NCBI RefSeq assembly: GCF_002743335.1
Contig: NZ_PDZB01000029.1
Span: forward strand, 1 to 33,779
Length of the DNA: 33,779 nucleotides
Origin: Sporosarcina sp. P32b
Lineage (GTDB): Bacteria > Bacillota > Bacilli > Bacillales_A > Planococcaceae
Reading direction: 5' to 3'
How positions within the stretch are numbered: position 1 is the stretch's first letter; each line of letters begins with the position of its first letter. The notes beneath the pieces were generated by a model that was not told the origin of the DNA, did not search any database, and was given only the letters and a program-made list of their open reading frames with translations. The position numbers were made by a program, and so were the translations under genes. Shown piece by piece: positions 15,211 through 22,086 of the stretch.

Positions 15211-16053
15211 TTATTCAGTTTCCACTACAATCATTTCGGATGTAATTGGATGTGTGAAAGCGACCTTTGTCGCGACTAGCTTATATGGCCCTCTTGACAT
15301 CGTCTCGCTGCCATATAGCTGGTCTCCGACTACAGGGTGACCTAGATGGGAGAAGTGGACACGGATTTGATGTGTTCTTCCTGTCTCCAACTGGGCTTCA
15401 ACAAGTGTAGTATCCGGTTTACGTTCAAGCACCTTGAAATGCGTGATGGCGGATTGGCCAGAAGGGGATACTCGGCGCTTTGTTGCATGATAGCGATCTT
15501 TACCGATTGGCATATTAATCGAGCCACGCGGTTTTCTTAGCTGGCCTTCAAGTTCAGCCGTATAATATCGTTCGATTTGATTCTGTTCCAACATCCGGTC
15601 GAACATAGTTTTCGCTAGCGGATGTTTAGCAATCAGTAAAACTCCAGCCGTATGCTGATCTAAACGGTGGATATGCTCTGCGTAAGTGCCGCCTTTTGCT
15701 TCGATATAGCCCATGACTTCGTTCATCAATGTGCCAGTACCTGGTAATTGTTCGGGGTGTACGGATACTCCGGCAGGTTTGTGTACCGCCAGTATATGCT
15801 CATCTTCCCATAATACACGCAATGAGTTGGAAGGCTCTGGTTTGTATGCAGATTGTGCTTCAGAAAAGCCGAAGATCAGTTCCGTGCCCGCGGGAAGCGG
15901 TTCTTTCCATTCCACAGGTTGTCCATCTGTATCCGTTACGCTTTTGTCCATGCGCATTTGGTGAACAGATTTCTTACCACCTTGCCATTGTTCTCTAAGT
16001 AATTTCTCAATCGTCTCGCCAGGTTGTTCAGTCGTATAATGAAAACTTGTCAT
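15211..16053 (-). CDS. RluA-family pseudouridine synthase
   Basis: 280 residues. It converts specific uridines in rRNA or tRNA to pseudouridine. The catalytic motif HRLDQHTAGVLLIAKH places the nucleophilic Asp at 132. Other family blocks are ILAVHKPAGVSVHP (about 87-100) and the C-terminal LETGRTHQIRVHFSHLGHPV. The N-terminal 70 residues resemble a reduced S4-like region (a GTELIF turn), as in YhcT/YjbO types; which RNA site is modified is unknown. Last gene of a leftward three-gene group, 13 bases after the thioredoxin-like gene. ATG follows AAGGAG by about eight bases. Ends at a shared terminator. Confidence 0.92.
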   Translation of the reverse strand: MTSFHYTTEQPGETIEKLLREQWQGGKKSVHQMRMDKSVTDTDGQPVEWKEPLPAGTELIFGFSEAQSAYKPEPSNSLRVLWEDEHILAVHKPAGVSVHPEQLPGTGTLMNEVMGYIEAKGGTYAEHIHRLDQHTAGVLLIAKHPLAKTMFDRMLEQNQIERYYTAELEGQLRKPRGSINMPIGKDRYHATKRRVSPSGQSAITHFKVLERKPDTTLVEAQLETGRTHQIRVHFSHLGHPVVGDQLYGSETMSRGPYKLVATKVAFTHPITSEMIVVETE

Positions 16054-16066
16054 CTACGTAGTCTCC

Positions 16067-16540
16067 TTAGTTGCTTTCAAATTCGTCAAAGAATGCTCTA
16101 ATTTGTTCGTCAGGCTGTGAACCGACTGTTCTGCCTTGTTCTTTACCGTCTTTATAGTGGACAAGTGTAGGCCATGATGTAATATCGTATTCTTGTTTCA
16201 TCTGATCTCCGTATTCGATCAGGTTGTACTGATACACATGTGCATCATATTCGTCTGCAATAGGCATCAGACGTGGTGTCATATCCATACAGTGCGGGCA
16301 TTCCGGACTGAAATAATAGACCGTTGTTGGCTCGCCGCTTTCGATTTTTTTGAAGATATCTTCAGGAAGTGCGACGTTCTGATAATTTTCATTGTCTAAT
16401 AAATCAATTGTGGATTGTTGTAGATTATTTGTACCATACGGATTGTCAGCCAGTTTTGTTTCATTGGATTTATTATTGAGGACGATGATTAAAATGAAGA
16501 TCACGACAATAATTCCACCAATAGCTAATAGTTTTTTCAA
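16067..16540 (-). CDS. Membrane-anchored thioredoxin-fold protein, CPHC active site
   Basis: 157 residues. One N-terminal membrane helix (about 4-21) tethers a thioredoxin domain outside the cell membrane. The active site is Cys81-Pro-His-Cys84, the dipeptide of oxidising DsbA-type proteins, and the cis-Pro motif SWPTL is present. It is encoded seven bases downstream of the DsbB/BdbC-like gene, which should reoxidise it. The pair would introduce disulfides into exported proteins, for example for competence or secretion. It is much shorter than BdbD (about 220 residues) and lacks the helical insert, so a thioredoxin-like BdbA relation is also possible. Start is TTG at 16540 with AAAGGAG nine bases upstream. 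Confidence 0.87.
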   Translation of the reverse strand: MKKLLAIGGIIVVIFILIIVLNNKSNETKLADNPYGTNNLQQSTIDLLDNENYQNVALPEDIFKKIESGEPTTVYYFSPECPHCMDMTPRLMPIADEYDAHVYQYNLIEYGDQMKQEYDITSWPTLVHYKDGKEQGRTVGSQPDEQIRAFFDEFESN

Positions 16541-16546
16541 TGTGTT

Positions 16547-16966
16547 TCACTCCTTTGTCTGTTTCAAGATTACAAGACTTGCGATGAAAATAAAAGCGAA
16601 TGCTATCAATGCAAGAAAAGGAATCGTGATAAATCCGAAATAATTGATGTAAGCACCTGTACAAGAAGCCCCGCCACATACAGGCGCACTGTCTTGTAAG
16701 AAAGTCAGTTTCTGAATACCGTAGTGGTAAAGAGAGATACAGCCTCCGATAAAAGCGAACGAAGCCGTAGTCCAGGCAATGGAAACATTTTTTTGAATGA
16801 GTGCGATTAAACCGATTAATACAATAGGATACATAAGAATCCGTTGATACCAGCACATCGTACAAGGTATGTAACCTTTGATTTCTGAGAAATACAAAGA
16901 GCCAAGAGTAGCGATTAGCGCGACGGCCCACATGGAGAGAAGCCAATTTTCCTGTTTTTTATTCAT
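16547..16966 (-). CDS. bdbC: Thiol-disulfide oxidoreductase, DsbB/BdbC family
   Basis: 139 residues with four membrane helices. The DsbB signature is complete: the first redox pair is Cys35-Thr-Met-Cys38 in YIPCTMCWYQR, and the second is Cys97 and Cys102 (VCGGASC) in the extracellular loop. It passes electrons from the partner thioredoxin-fold protein to quinone. The length equals Bacillus BdbC. It leads a leftward group with the CPHC protein and the pseudouridine synthase. ATG at 16966 follows AAGGAG at good spacing. Confidence 0.93.
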   Translation of the reverse strand: MNKKQENWLLSMWAVALIATLGSLYFSEIKGYIPCTMCWYQRILMYPIVLIGLIALIQKNVSIAWTTASFAFIGGCISLYHYGIQKLTFLQDSAPVCGGASCTGAYINYFGFITIPFLALIAFAFIFIASLVILKQTKE

Positions 16967-16997
16967 GAAGCATCTCCTTACAAATAGATAATAGACA

Positions 16998-17027
16998 AAA
17001 GCTTTCCCGTTTTGACGGGAAAGCTTT
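16998..17027 (-). terminator. Terminator of the CNNM/CorC gene
   Basis: AAAGCTTTCCCGT (16998-17010) pairs perfectly with ACGGGAAAGCTTT (17015-17027) around TTTG. On the minus strand a short T run follows. The stem includes part of the stop codon. Confidence 0.8.
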
Positions 17028-18378
17028 ATTTGGACGAATCGGTAGCTTCATTGGTTGCGATATCGGGAGGTTGTTTTTTTGCTTCTAGGTAAAGAATGTG
17101 GTTACCGTCTACTTCTTTGACAGTAAACTCATATCCTTGTTCGATAATCTTTTCTCCTTGAATAGCTTCAAAGCGTTGATCCATGAACCAACCGCCGATT
17201 GTATCGATATCTTCTTCAAGAATTTCAATGTTCAATGCGTGATTGACGTTTTCAATCAGCATTTTAGCATCTAAAATATAGTGGTCTGGACCCACAATCT
17301 GAAGTTCAGGTAGTTCATCCATATCGAACTCATCGCGGATTTCACCAACAATTTCTTCCAATATATCTTCAATGGTGACTAGACCTGAAGTCCCTCCATA
17401 TTCATCCAATAGAACGGCCATATGAATACGTTCGCGTTGGATCTTCAATAGTAAATCTCCAATTGGAATGGTTTCGATGACTCGAATAATTGGTTGCATA
17501 TAATTGATGACCGATTTACTACCATTCGACGGATCTTTAATATAGGCCGTCAGTAAATGTTTCATGTTGATGAGTCCAATGACATGATCTTTGTCCCCGT
17601 CGATAATTGGATAACGGGTAAACTGTTCTACACCAAGTAATTCAAAAACTTCGGATAACGTCATTTCTTTATCGACTGTCATCATTTCTGTTCGTGGAAG
17701 CATAATTTCCTTTGCGACTCGATCATCAAACTCGAAAATACGATTGACGTATTTGTACTCTGCTTGATTGATTTCACCGCTTCGCAAACTATCGGATAAG
17801 ATAATACGCAATTCTTCCTCTGTATGACCTACTTCTAATTCGGAAATGGATTTGAAGCCTAGCAATCGTGTAACAAGACGTGCCGATCCGTTCATTCCTT
17901 TAATGATCGGGTACATAAGACGGTAAAATAGATTCAGTGGGACGGCTAGGGATAAGGATAATTCTTCCGCCTTGTGCAATGCGATGGTCTTTGGAGCTAG
18001 TTCTCCTACCACGACATGCAAATAGGTGACGATCACTAAAGCGATAGTGAAAGAAAGAATGGTTTCGACATTGGCATCAAGCACAAAAACATCGAAAATG
18101 GGAGCTAGCATCATGCGGACTGTAGGTTCCCCGAGCATACCTAGGCCAAGTGCCGAAATCGTAATTCCGAGCTGACAAGCGGATAAATATTCATCTAAAT
18201 TATCGGCAATTTTTTTTGAAAGAACCGCTCGTTGATTGCCTTCGACAACTAATTGGTCGAGACGTGATGAGCGGACTTTCACGATTGCGAATTCACACGC
18301 GACAAAAAAAGCGGTGATTGCGATCAAGGCAGCAAATGCTGCCAATCGTATGGCAATATCCAAATAATAGCTTCGCAC
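17026..18378 (-). CDS. CNNM/CorC-type membrane protein (hemolysin family)
   Basis: 450 residues in the order DUF21/CNNM membrane domain (about 1-190, three to four helices, AFFVACEFAIVKVRSSRLDQL), CBS-pair domain (about 205-340, with MLPRTEMMTVD and RYPIIDGDKDHVIGL), and CorC/HlyC C-terminal domain (about 355-435). Relatives such as Bacillus YhdP, YqhB and YrkA are linked to magnesium export or resistance; older annotation calls them hemolysins. The GTG at 18378 directly follows an in-frame TAA and has only a weak ribosome binding site. A strong AGGAGG 30 bases upstream instead serves a 26-codon overlapping frame, suggesting coupled translation. A promoter is at 18443-18471. Confidence 0.88.
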   Translation of the reverse strand: MRSYYLDIAIRLAAFAALIAITAFFVACEFAIVKVRSSRLDQLVVEGNQRAVLSKKIADNLDEYLSACQLGITISALGLGMLGEPTVRMMLAPIFDVFVLDANVETILSFTIALVIVTYLHVVVGELAPKTIALHKAEELSLSLAVPLNLFYRLMYPIIKGMNGSARLVTRLLGFKSISELEVGHTEEELRIILSDSLRSGEINQAEYKYVNRIFEFDDRVAKEIMLPRTEMMTVDKEMTLSEVFELLGVEQFTRYPIIDGDKDHVIGLINMKHLLTAYIKDPSNGSKSVINYMQPIIRVIETIPIGDLLLKIQRERIHMAVLLDEYGGTSGLVTIEDILEEIVGEIRDEFDMDELPELQIVGPDHYILDAKMLIENVNHALNIEILEEDIDTIGGWFMDQRFEAIQGEKIIEQGYEFTVKEVDGNHILYLEAKKQPPDIATNEATDSSK

Positions 18379-18404
18379 TTAACCCAGATGAGGGAAAAGA
18401 ACAA
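18324..18404 (-). CDS. Possible 26-residue leader peptide overlapping the CNNM/CorC start
   Basis: AGGAGG (18413-18418 on the minus strand) is eight bases before a TTG at 18404. The frame encodes 26 residues (MFFSLIWVKCEAIIWILPYD...) and ends 54 bases inside the CNNM gene in another frame. The main gene's GTG has no comparable site. A ribosome on this frame would cross and could reopen the main start. Trp-rich and hydrophobic. This is inference from spacing alone; the frame could be fortuitous. Confidence 0.35.
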   Translation of the reverse strand: MFFSLIWVKCEAIIWILPYDWQHLLP

Positions 18405-18442
18405 AGCGTACACCTCCTGTAAAGTAAAGTTAGTTATCTTTT

Positions 18443-18471
18443 ATAATAATTTATTTATAGAGAAATTACAA
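18443..18471 (-). promoter_or_regulatory. Candidate promoter of the CNNM/CorC gene
   Basis: Minus strand TTGTAA (18471-18466) and TATTAT (18448-18443), 17 bases apart, about 65 bases upstream of the GTG start. The intervening leader contains the AGGAGG site of the overlapping small frame. Confidence 0.5.
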
Positions 18472-18614
18472 TTCGATTTGCTTACAGAACGGAAAAAAAT
18501 CGTTTTCTGAGTACATAATGTGTCGATATATAGAGTGTTGAGGCGCGTGGTATCCGCGCCACATGAAGAAAACAGCATCACTTTTGTTATTTTCTTAAAT
18601 TTTAAATATATTTT

Positions 18615-18665
18615 AAAAAAGACTGAAGACCATGTCCTTTGTACAAGGAAAGTGTCTTCAGTCTT
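18615..18665 (-). terminator. Terminator of the 50-residue protein gene
   Basis: AAGACTGAAGAC (18619-18630) pairs perfectly with GTCTTCAGTCTT (18654-18665), with an inner TCCTT/AAGGA stem. On the minus strand a run of T follows (18615-18620). It begins 12 bases after the stop. Confidence 0.88.
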
Positions 18666-18676
18666 AGGTAATAATT

Positions 18677-18829
18677 TTACTCGCCGTACTGTGGTTGAGT
18701 TTCTTTAAAGGCGTTTTGTTCGTTCGGGATGTGGCTTTTGTCTTCAAAAACGTTTTCGGTTTTTTGGTTTTGTACTTTCAAACGCTCTTTTTCTAACTGT
18801 TGTTTGCCCTTTGATTGTTCTTTGCCCAT
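18677..18829 (-). CDS. Small hydrophilic protein, 50 residues, unknown
   Basis: ATG at 18829 follows GAGGAGGTG at good spacing, and a strong terminator follows the stop, so this is a real short gene. The product (MGKEQSKGKQQLEKERLKVQ ... NAFKETQPQYGE) is very polar, rich in Lys, Glu and Gln, without Cys or membrane segment, and probably disordered or helical. Its size and composition recall small spore or stress proteins of Bacillales, but it is not clearly any SASP family. The neighbour to the right on the same strand is yheE, 44 bases upstream. Confidence 0.7.
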   Translation of the reverse strand: MGKEQSKGKQQLEKERLKVQNQKTENVFEDKSHIPNEQNAFKETQPQYGE

Positions 18830-18873
18830 AAAAACACCTCCTCTAGTTAGAGGATGGTCGGTTTAGATGGATC

Positions 18874-19077
18874 TCATTCATAGACGTGGAAAGTCATGAG
18901 ATCATGAACCATTAGTAAGACTTTATCTTCGTCTGGCGGTGTGCCATTTGTCCAGTTGACCGTGCCGTCTTTGTGGTAGTCACCTTTGTATTGCTTGTTT
19001 TGATAATAGAACGAGATCGTCCAGCCTGGTAGATCAGTGTCTTCAAACATTTTTTTGTGACTGAAGTGTTGTAGCAT
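18874..19077 (-). CDS. yheE: YheE-family protein (DUF5342)
   Basis: 67 residues, soluble. The pattern LPGWTISFYYQNKQYKGDYHKDGTV (shown here in outline: PGW..., YKGDYHKDG, VHDLMTFHVYE) matches Bacillus YheE in length and sequence. Function is unknown. In B. subtilis yheE lies near yheA-yheB, as it does here. ATG follows AAGGAG by seven bases. No metal site or membrane segment seen. Confidence 0.82.
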   Translation of the reverse strand: MLQHFSHKKMFEDTDLPGWTISFYYQNKQYKGDYHKDGTVNWTNGTPPDEDKVLLMVHDLMTFHVYE

Positions 19078-19161
19078 CTTCTTTTCTCCTTTATTGTGCC
19101 AGTAGTGATATCCTGTTCGTTCGTTTCATAAACTAACCAAAAGGAACGAAAGGATGAGTGT

Positions 19162-19554
19162 GTGTTTGTTACTCAACTACGTAATGCAGTCGAGGAAAAG
19201 TATAAGTCGTATTTTTATTATAAGTCCATGTATCAGCTAACGAATGATTTGCTATGGCAGGAATTCATTCGTCATGCGTATGAGGATGAAAAAAGTCATT
19301 ACGAGATGTTTCAGCAGTTGCATTATATAATGACGAAAGAGTTTGTGCCAAATCCGAAAAAACCAGCGCCTTGTACGAATTTGAAAGAATCAGCCAAAAA
19401 TGCGTTAGTTTATGAACTTGAAGCAGTAGAACAATGTAAGGAAATGTTTTTGACGATTCCTTTTGAAGAGGCATACGATCCAATTTTCATTGCGTTACAT
19501 GATGATATGGAGCATGCGATTCGAATGTCTACCATATTCAATGGAGCAAATTAA
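19162..19554 (+). CDS. Ferritin-like domain protein
   Basis: 130 residues, predicted four-helix bundle of the rubrerythrin/ferritin-like type (Bacillus YhjR-like). Glu and His residues at helix positions (EEKYKSYFYYKSM, AYEDEKSHYEMFQQLHYIM, VYELEAVEQCKEMF, HDDMEHAIRM) form two plausible ExxH-type di-metal half-sites: Glu42-Asp-Glu-Lys-Ser-His region and the Asp-Met-Glu-His region near 115-119. It may bind iron or manganese; such proteins in spore formers are often sporulation-linked. Start is GTG at 19162, eight bases after AAAGG. It ends one base from the convergent BtuF-like gene, with no terminator between them. Confidence 0.75.
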   Translation: MFVTQLRNAVEEKYKSYFYYKSMYQLTNDLLWQEFIRHAYEDEKSHYEMFQQLHYIMTKEFVPNPKKPAPCTNLKESAKNALVYELEAVEQCKEMFLTIPFEEAYDPIFIALHDDMEHAIRMSTIFNGAN

Positions 19555-19555
19555 A

Positions 19556-20335
19556 TCAAACGTCGAAAGAAAAGTCTTTGAAATATTTGGCACCTTCAAG
19601 CATTCGAACCCCATACCAAAACATTTCGCCATCAATTAGCTGGATCGCTGAATCGGGTAACATTTCTTGGAACTGAACTTGTTGTTTTTCTTTAAATGGA
19701 TAGGGTTCAGATGACAGCAATACTAAATCTAGATTAGCTTCCTTGAATTGTTCTTTCGTTAGAGCTGGATAGCGATCAGTTGATTCGGCAAACGGTGTGA
19801 TGAAACCGAGTTTTTGTAACAACGAGTTGATATAAGTGTCTTTGCCGGCTACCATATACGGTTTTTGCCAAATGACATAAGCTATTCGTGCAGCAGGAAG
19901 AGTGGGGAGTGCCGTAAATGCTTGCTTGATTTCCGTGACCAGAGACTCTGACTGTTGCTCACGGTCAGTCAAGGATCCCATATCGGTAATCATTCTATAG
20001 GCATCTTCGATCGTCTGCACTTCCGCTACATAAACCGGATAGAACTCGGAAAGAATTTCGACCATCTCTTTTGTGTTTTCTTCTTTTTCCATAATAATTA
20101 AATCAGGTTGGACTTCATGTATTTTTTCTAGCTTCAAATCTTTCGTTCCTGCCACCGCGGCAACGTTCTTGGCTTGTTCGGGATATATACAATATCGTGT
20201 GCGTCCGACAATTTCCTTCTCAAGTCCAATGCCAAATAATGTTTCTGTAATACCAGGGCATAATGTGACAATTCGTTTAGGTGGGAAATTATATACAACG
20301 GTTCTTCCTAAGTGGTCGATCATTTCTTTCTTCAA
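19556..20335 (-). CDS. BtuF-like helical-backbone metal receptor protein without signal peptide
   Basis: 259 residues of the periplasmic-binding-protein class III fold used for cobalamin and iron chelates (DHLGRTVVYNFPPKRIVTLCP; LEKIHEVQPDLIIMEKEENT; two lobes joined by a long helix near 115-140). There is no signal peptide or lipobox, so the protein should stay in the cytoplasm, unlike transporter-associated BtuF. No permease or ATPase genes lie nearby. It may bind cobalamin or a related ligand inside the cell; queG in this window is a cobalamin enzyme, but a link is speculation. Start is TTG at 20335 with AAAGGAGG eleven bases upstream, a long spacing. Confidence 0.78.
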   Translation of the reverse strand: MKKEMIDHLGRTVVYNFPPKRIVTLCPGITETLFGIGLEKEIVGRTRYCIYPEQAKNVAAVAGTKDLKLEKIHEVQPDLIIMEKEENTKEMVEILSEFYPVYVAEVQTIEDAYRMITDMGSLTDREQQSESLVTEIKQAFTALPTLPAARIAYVIWQKPYMVAGKDTYINSLLQKLGFITPFAESTDRYPALTKEQFKEANLDLVLLSSEPYPFKEKQQVQFQEMLPDSAIQLIDGEMFWYGVRMLEGAKYFKDFSFDV

Positions 20336-20474
20336 TGAAATGCGTGCCTCCTTTGTCAGTACGTGAAAACGTAGGATGGTAGTCAGTAATACTCTACTTG
20401 CAACGTACCTGAACGGCTATCAAAAGTAAAGTCAGAAATCTCCGCCTCTAATTGCTTTTCATTCAGCTGGTTTT

Positions 20475-20483
20475 TGTTATAAT
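20475..20483 (+). promoter_or_regulatory. Extended -10 promoter before yheB
   Basis: TGTTATAAT is an extended -10 (TGn plus perfect TATAAT); the -35 region is poor. Transcription would start near 20490, which rules out a TTG at 20452 as translation start and supports the TTG at 20518. Confidence 0.55.
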
Positions 20484-20517
20484 TGGAACGAAGACCAAGT
20501 GGAATAAGGTGAAGCGA

Positions 20518-21666
20518 TTGAAAATAGTACTAACTATTTTGTTCATGGCGTTTATTGGCGCATTGATTGGTGGAGTAACGAATCATCTGGCGATTAAAAT
20601 GTTGTTTAGACCACATGAAGCAAAATACATTGGAAAAACTCGTTTGCCGTTTACACCCGGCTTGATTCCGAAACGCCGAAATGAATTGGCGACACAGCTT
20701 GGTAAAACGGTGACAAATTATTTGCTGACACCTGACCTGTTCCGGAAAAAGATGTTGACACCTGGAATGGAAAAGCGTGTAGAAACGTTTGTCCAAAGTA
20801 AACTGGATCAATACATCCTACAATCAGATAAGACATTGAATGACTGGCTCAAGCTTGCGGGTGCTGACAAACTTGCTGAACAAGTGGAAGACAAGTTGGT
20901 CACTTTGATCGATCAGCAACTATTCGAGATGAAAGCAAAAGTAACAACAGGTACAGTGGAAGAAGTTATGCCGCTACGTTGGCAACAACAAATCGAAGAA
21001 CGAATTCCATTAGCTTCTGACTTTGTATTACTACGTGCTAGTCAGTTTGTTGATTCGGCAGAAGGAAAACAGACATTCCAAAAGTTGATTGATGATTTTC
21101 TAGCTTCAAAAGGAACTTTTGGCGGCATGCTCAATATGTTTTTTGGAGAATCGGAGTCGCTTGTCGGTAAGGTTCAACGAGAAGCATTGCGATTTATAGA
21201 AGCACCTGGTACGAAAGATTTATTAGATAAACTGATTTGGAAAGAATGGCAGAACGTTCAGCAACAACCAATGGAACAGTTGACGTCTGGATTCGACTTT
21301 GATAGTGTGTTTGCTTCAGTGAGAAAATATGCACTCGATCAATTAGCATTACATGAAAGACTCGATTACAGCTTGTCGCATTATTGGCCACAAGGTTCCA
21401 CATGGACGGCCGAAAAGGTTACACCACAGATTGTTAGCTTCTTATTCGCACAAGCCGAAGCACAGCTTGAACAATCGTTAAAGAAGCTAAAATTGGATGA
21501 AATGGTGAAAGAGCAGGTGGACACGTTCCCTGTGGCGGTTCTAGAAGATCTAGTTCTCGGTATTTCACGCAGAGAGTTCAAAATGATTACGGTTCTAGGC
21601 GCATTTCTAGGTGGTATCATCGGAATTGTGCAGGGGATTATTGCACTTACACTAAATGGATTGTAG
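20518..21666 (+). CDS. yheB: YheB-like DUF445 membrane protein
   Basis: 382 residues. DUF445 proteins have one membrane helix at each end with a large helical soluble part between. Here the N-terminal helix is LTILFMAFIGALIGGVTNHL and the C-terminal one GAFLGGIIGIVQGIIALTL. The signature AIKMLFRPH...PFTPGLIPKRRNELA is intact. Function is unknown; Bacillus YheB is spore-associated in some proteomes. The TTG at 20518 is preferred: AAGGTGA precedes it by six bases and the product then begins like homologues. It is followed 11 bases later by yheA with its own GGAGG, so the two form an operon. Confidence 0.88.
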   Translation: MKIVLTILFMAFIGALIGGVTNHLAIKMLFRPHEAKYIGKTRLPFTPGLIPKRRNELATQLGKTVTNYLLTPDLFRKKMLTPGMEKRVETFVQSKLDQYILQSDKTLNDWLKLAGADKLAEQVEDKLVTLIDQQLFEMKAKVTTGTVEEVMPLRWQQQIEERIPLASDFVLLRASQFVDSAEGKQTFQKLIDDFLASKGTFGGMLNMFFGESESLVGKVQREALRFIEAPGTKDLLDKLIWKEWQNVQQQPMEQLTSGFDFDSVFASVRKYALDQLALHERLDYSLSHYWPQGSTWTAEKVTPQIVSFLFAQAEAQLEQSLKKLKLDEMVKEQVDTFPVAVLEDLVLGISRREFKMITVLGAFLGGIIGIVQGIIALTLNGL

Positions 21667-21677
21667 GAGGAGATAGT

Positions 21678-22028
21678 ATGTCAGTAAATATTTATGATGA
21701 TATGAACAAATTGGAATCTACTTTGCGTAAGACGGATGAGTATGTAGCGGTGAAAACGGCGATGGCCGATGTGAAAGGTGACGAGCATGCACGTGCATTG
21801 TTCGAAAGCTTCCGCGAAATCCAAATGAATTTGCAACAAAAACAAATGGCGGGTGAAGAGATTGAAGGGGACGAGCTGGAGCACGCACAGAAAACGGCAC
21901 AACTCGCTCAAGAAGATCCGAAAATCTTAGCTATGCTAACTGCAGAAATGAAACTTAGCGAATTGATCGAAGAAGTAAACCGTGTAGTATTGAAGCCGAT
22001 TCAAGATTTATATGAAGGATTCAATTAA
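21678..22028 (+). CDS. yheA: YlbF/YmcA-family protein YheA
   Basis: 116 residues, all-helical, no Cys. It belongs to the YlbF/YmcA family (MSVNIYDDMNKLESTLRKTD... EYVAVKTAMADVKGDEHARAL, LAQEDPKILAMLTAEMKL). Relatives YlbF, YmcA and YaaT form a complex that controls RNA processing by RNase Y and developmental decisions; YheA itself is uncharacterised. Length and context (yheB upstream) match B. subtilis YheA. ATG follows GGAGG by seven bases. A terminator follows. Confidence 0.9.
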   Translation: MSVNIYDDMNKLESTLRKTDEYVAVKTAMADVKGDEHARALFESFREIQMNLQQKQMAGEEIEGDELEHAQKTAQLAQEDPKILAMLTAEMKLSELIEEVNRVVLKPIQDLYEGFN

Positions 22029-22040
22029 TAGATACATCGA

Positions 22041-22063
22041 AACCGGCCTTGGCCGGTTTTTTT
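22041..22063 (+). terminator. Terminator of the yheBA operon
   Basis: AACCGGCC (22041-22048) pairs with GGCCGGTT around TT, followed by a run of T. Confidence 0.9.
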
Positions 22064-22086
22064 CAACAGATGGAGAGTAGGAGAAA

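Noticed and set aside
18520..18708. 62-residue rightward frame
   Set aside because: It is antisense to the terminator and to the end of the 50-residue gene, with no ribosome binding site.
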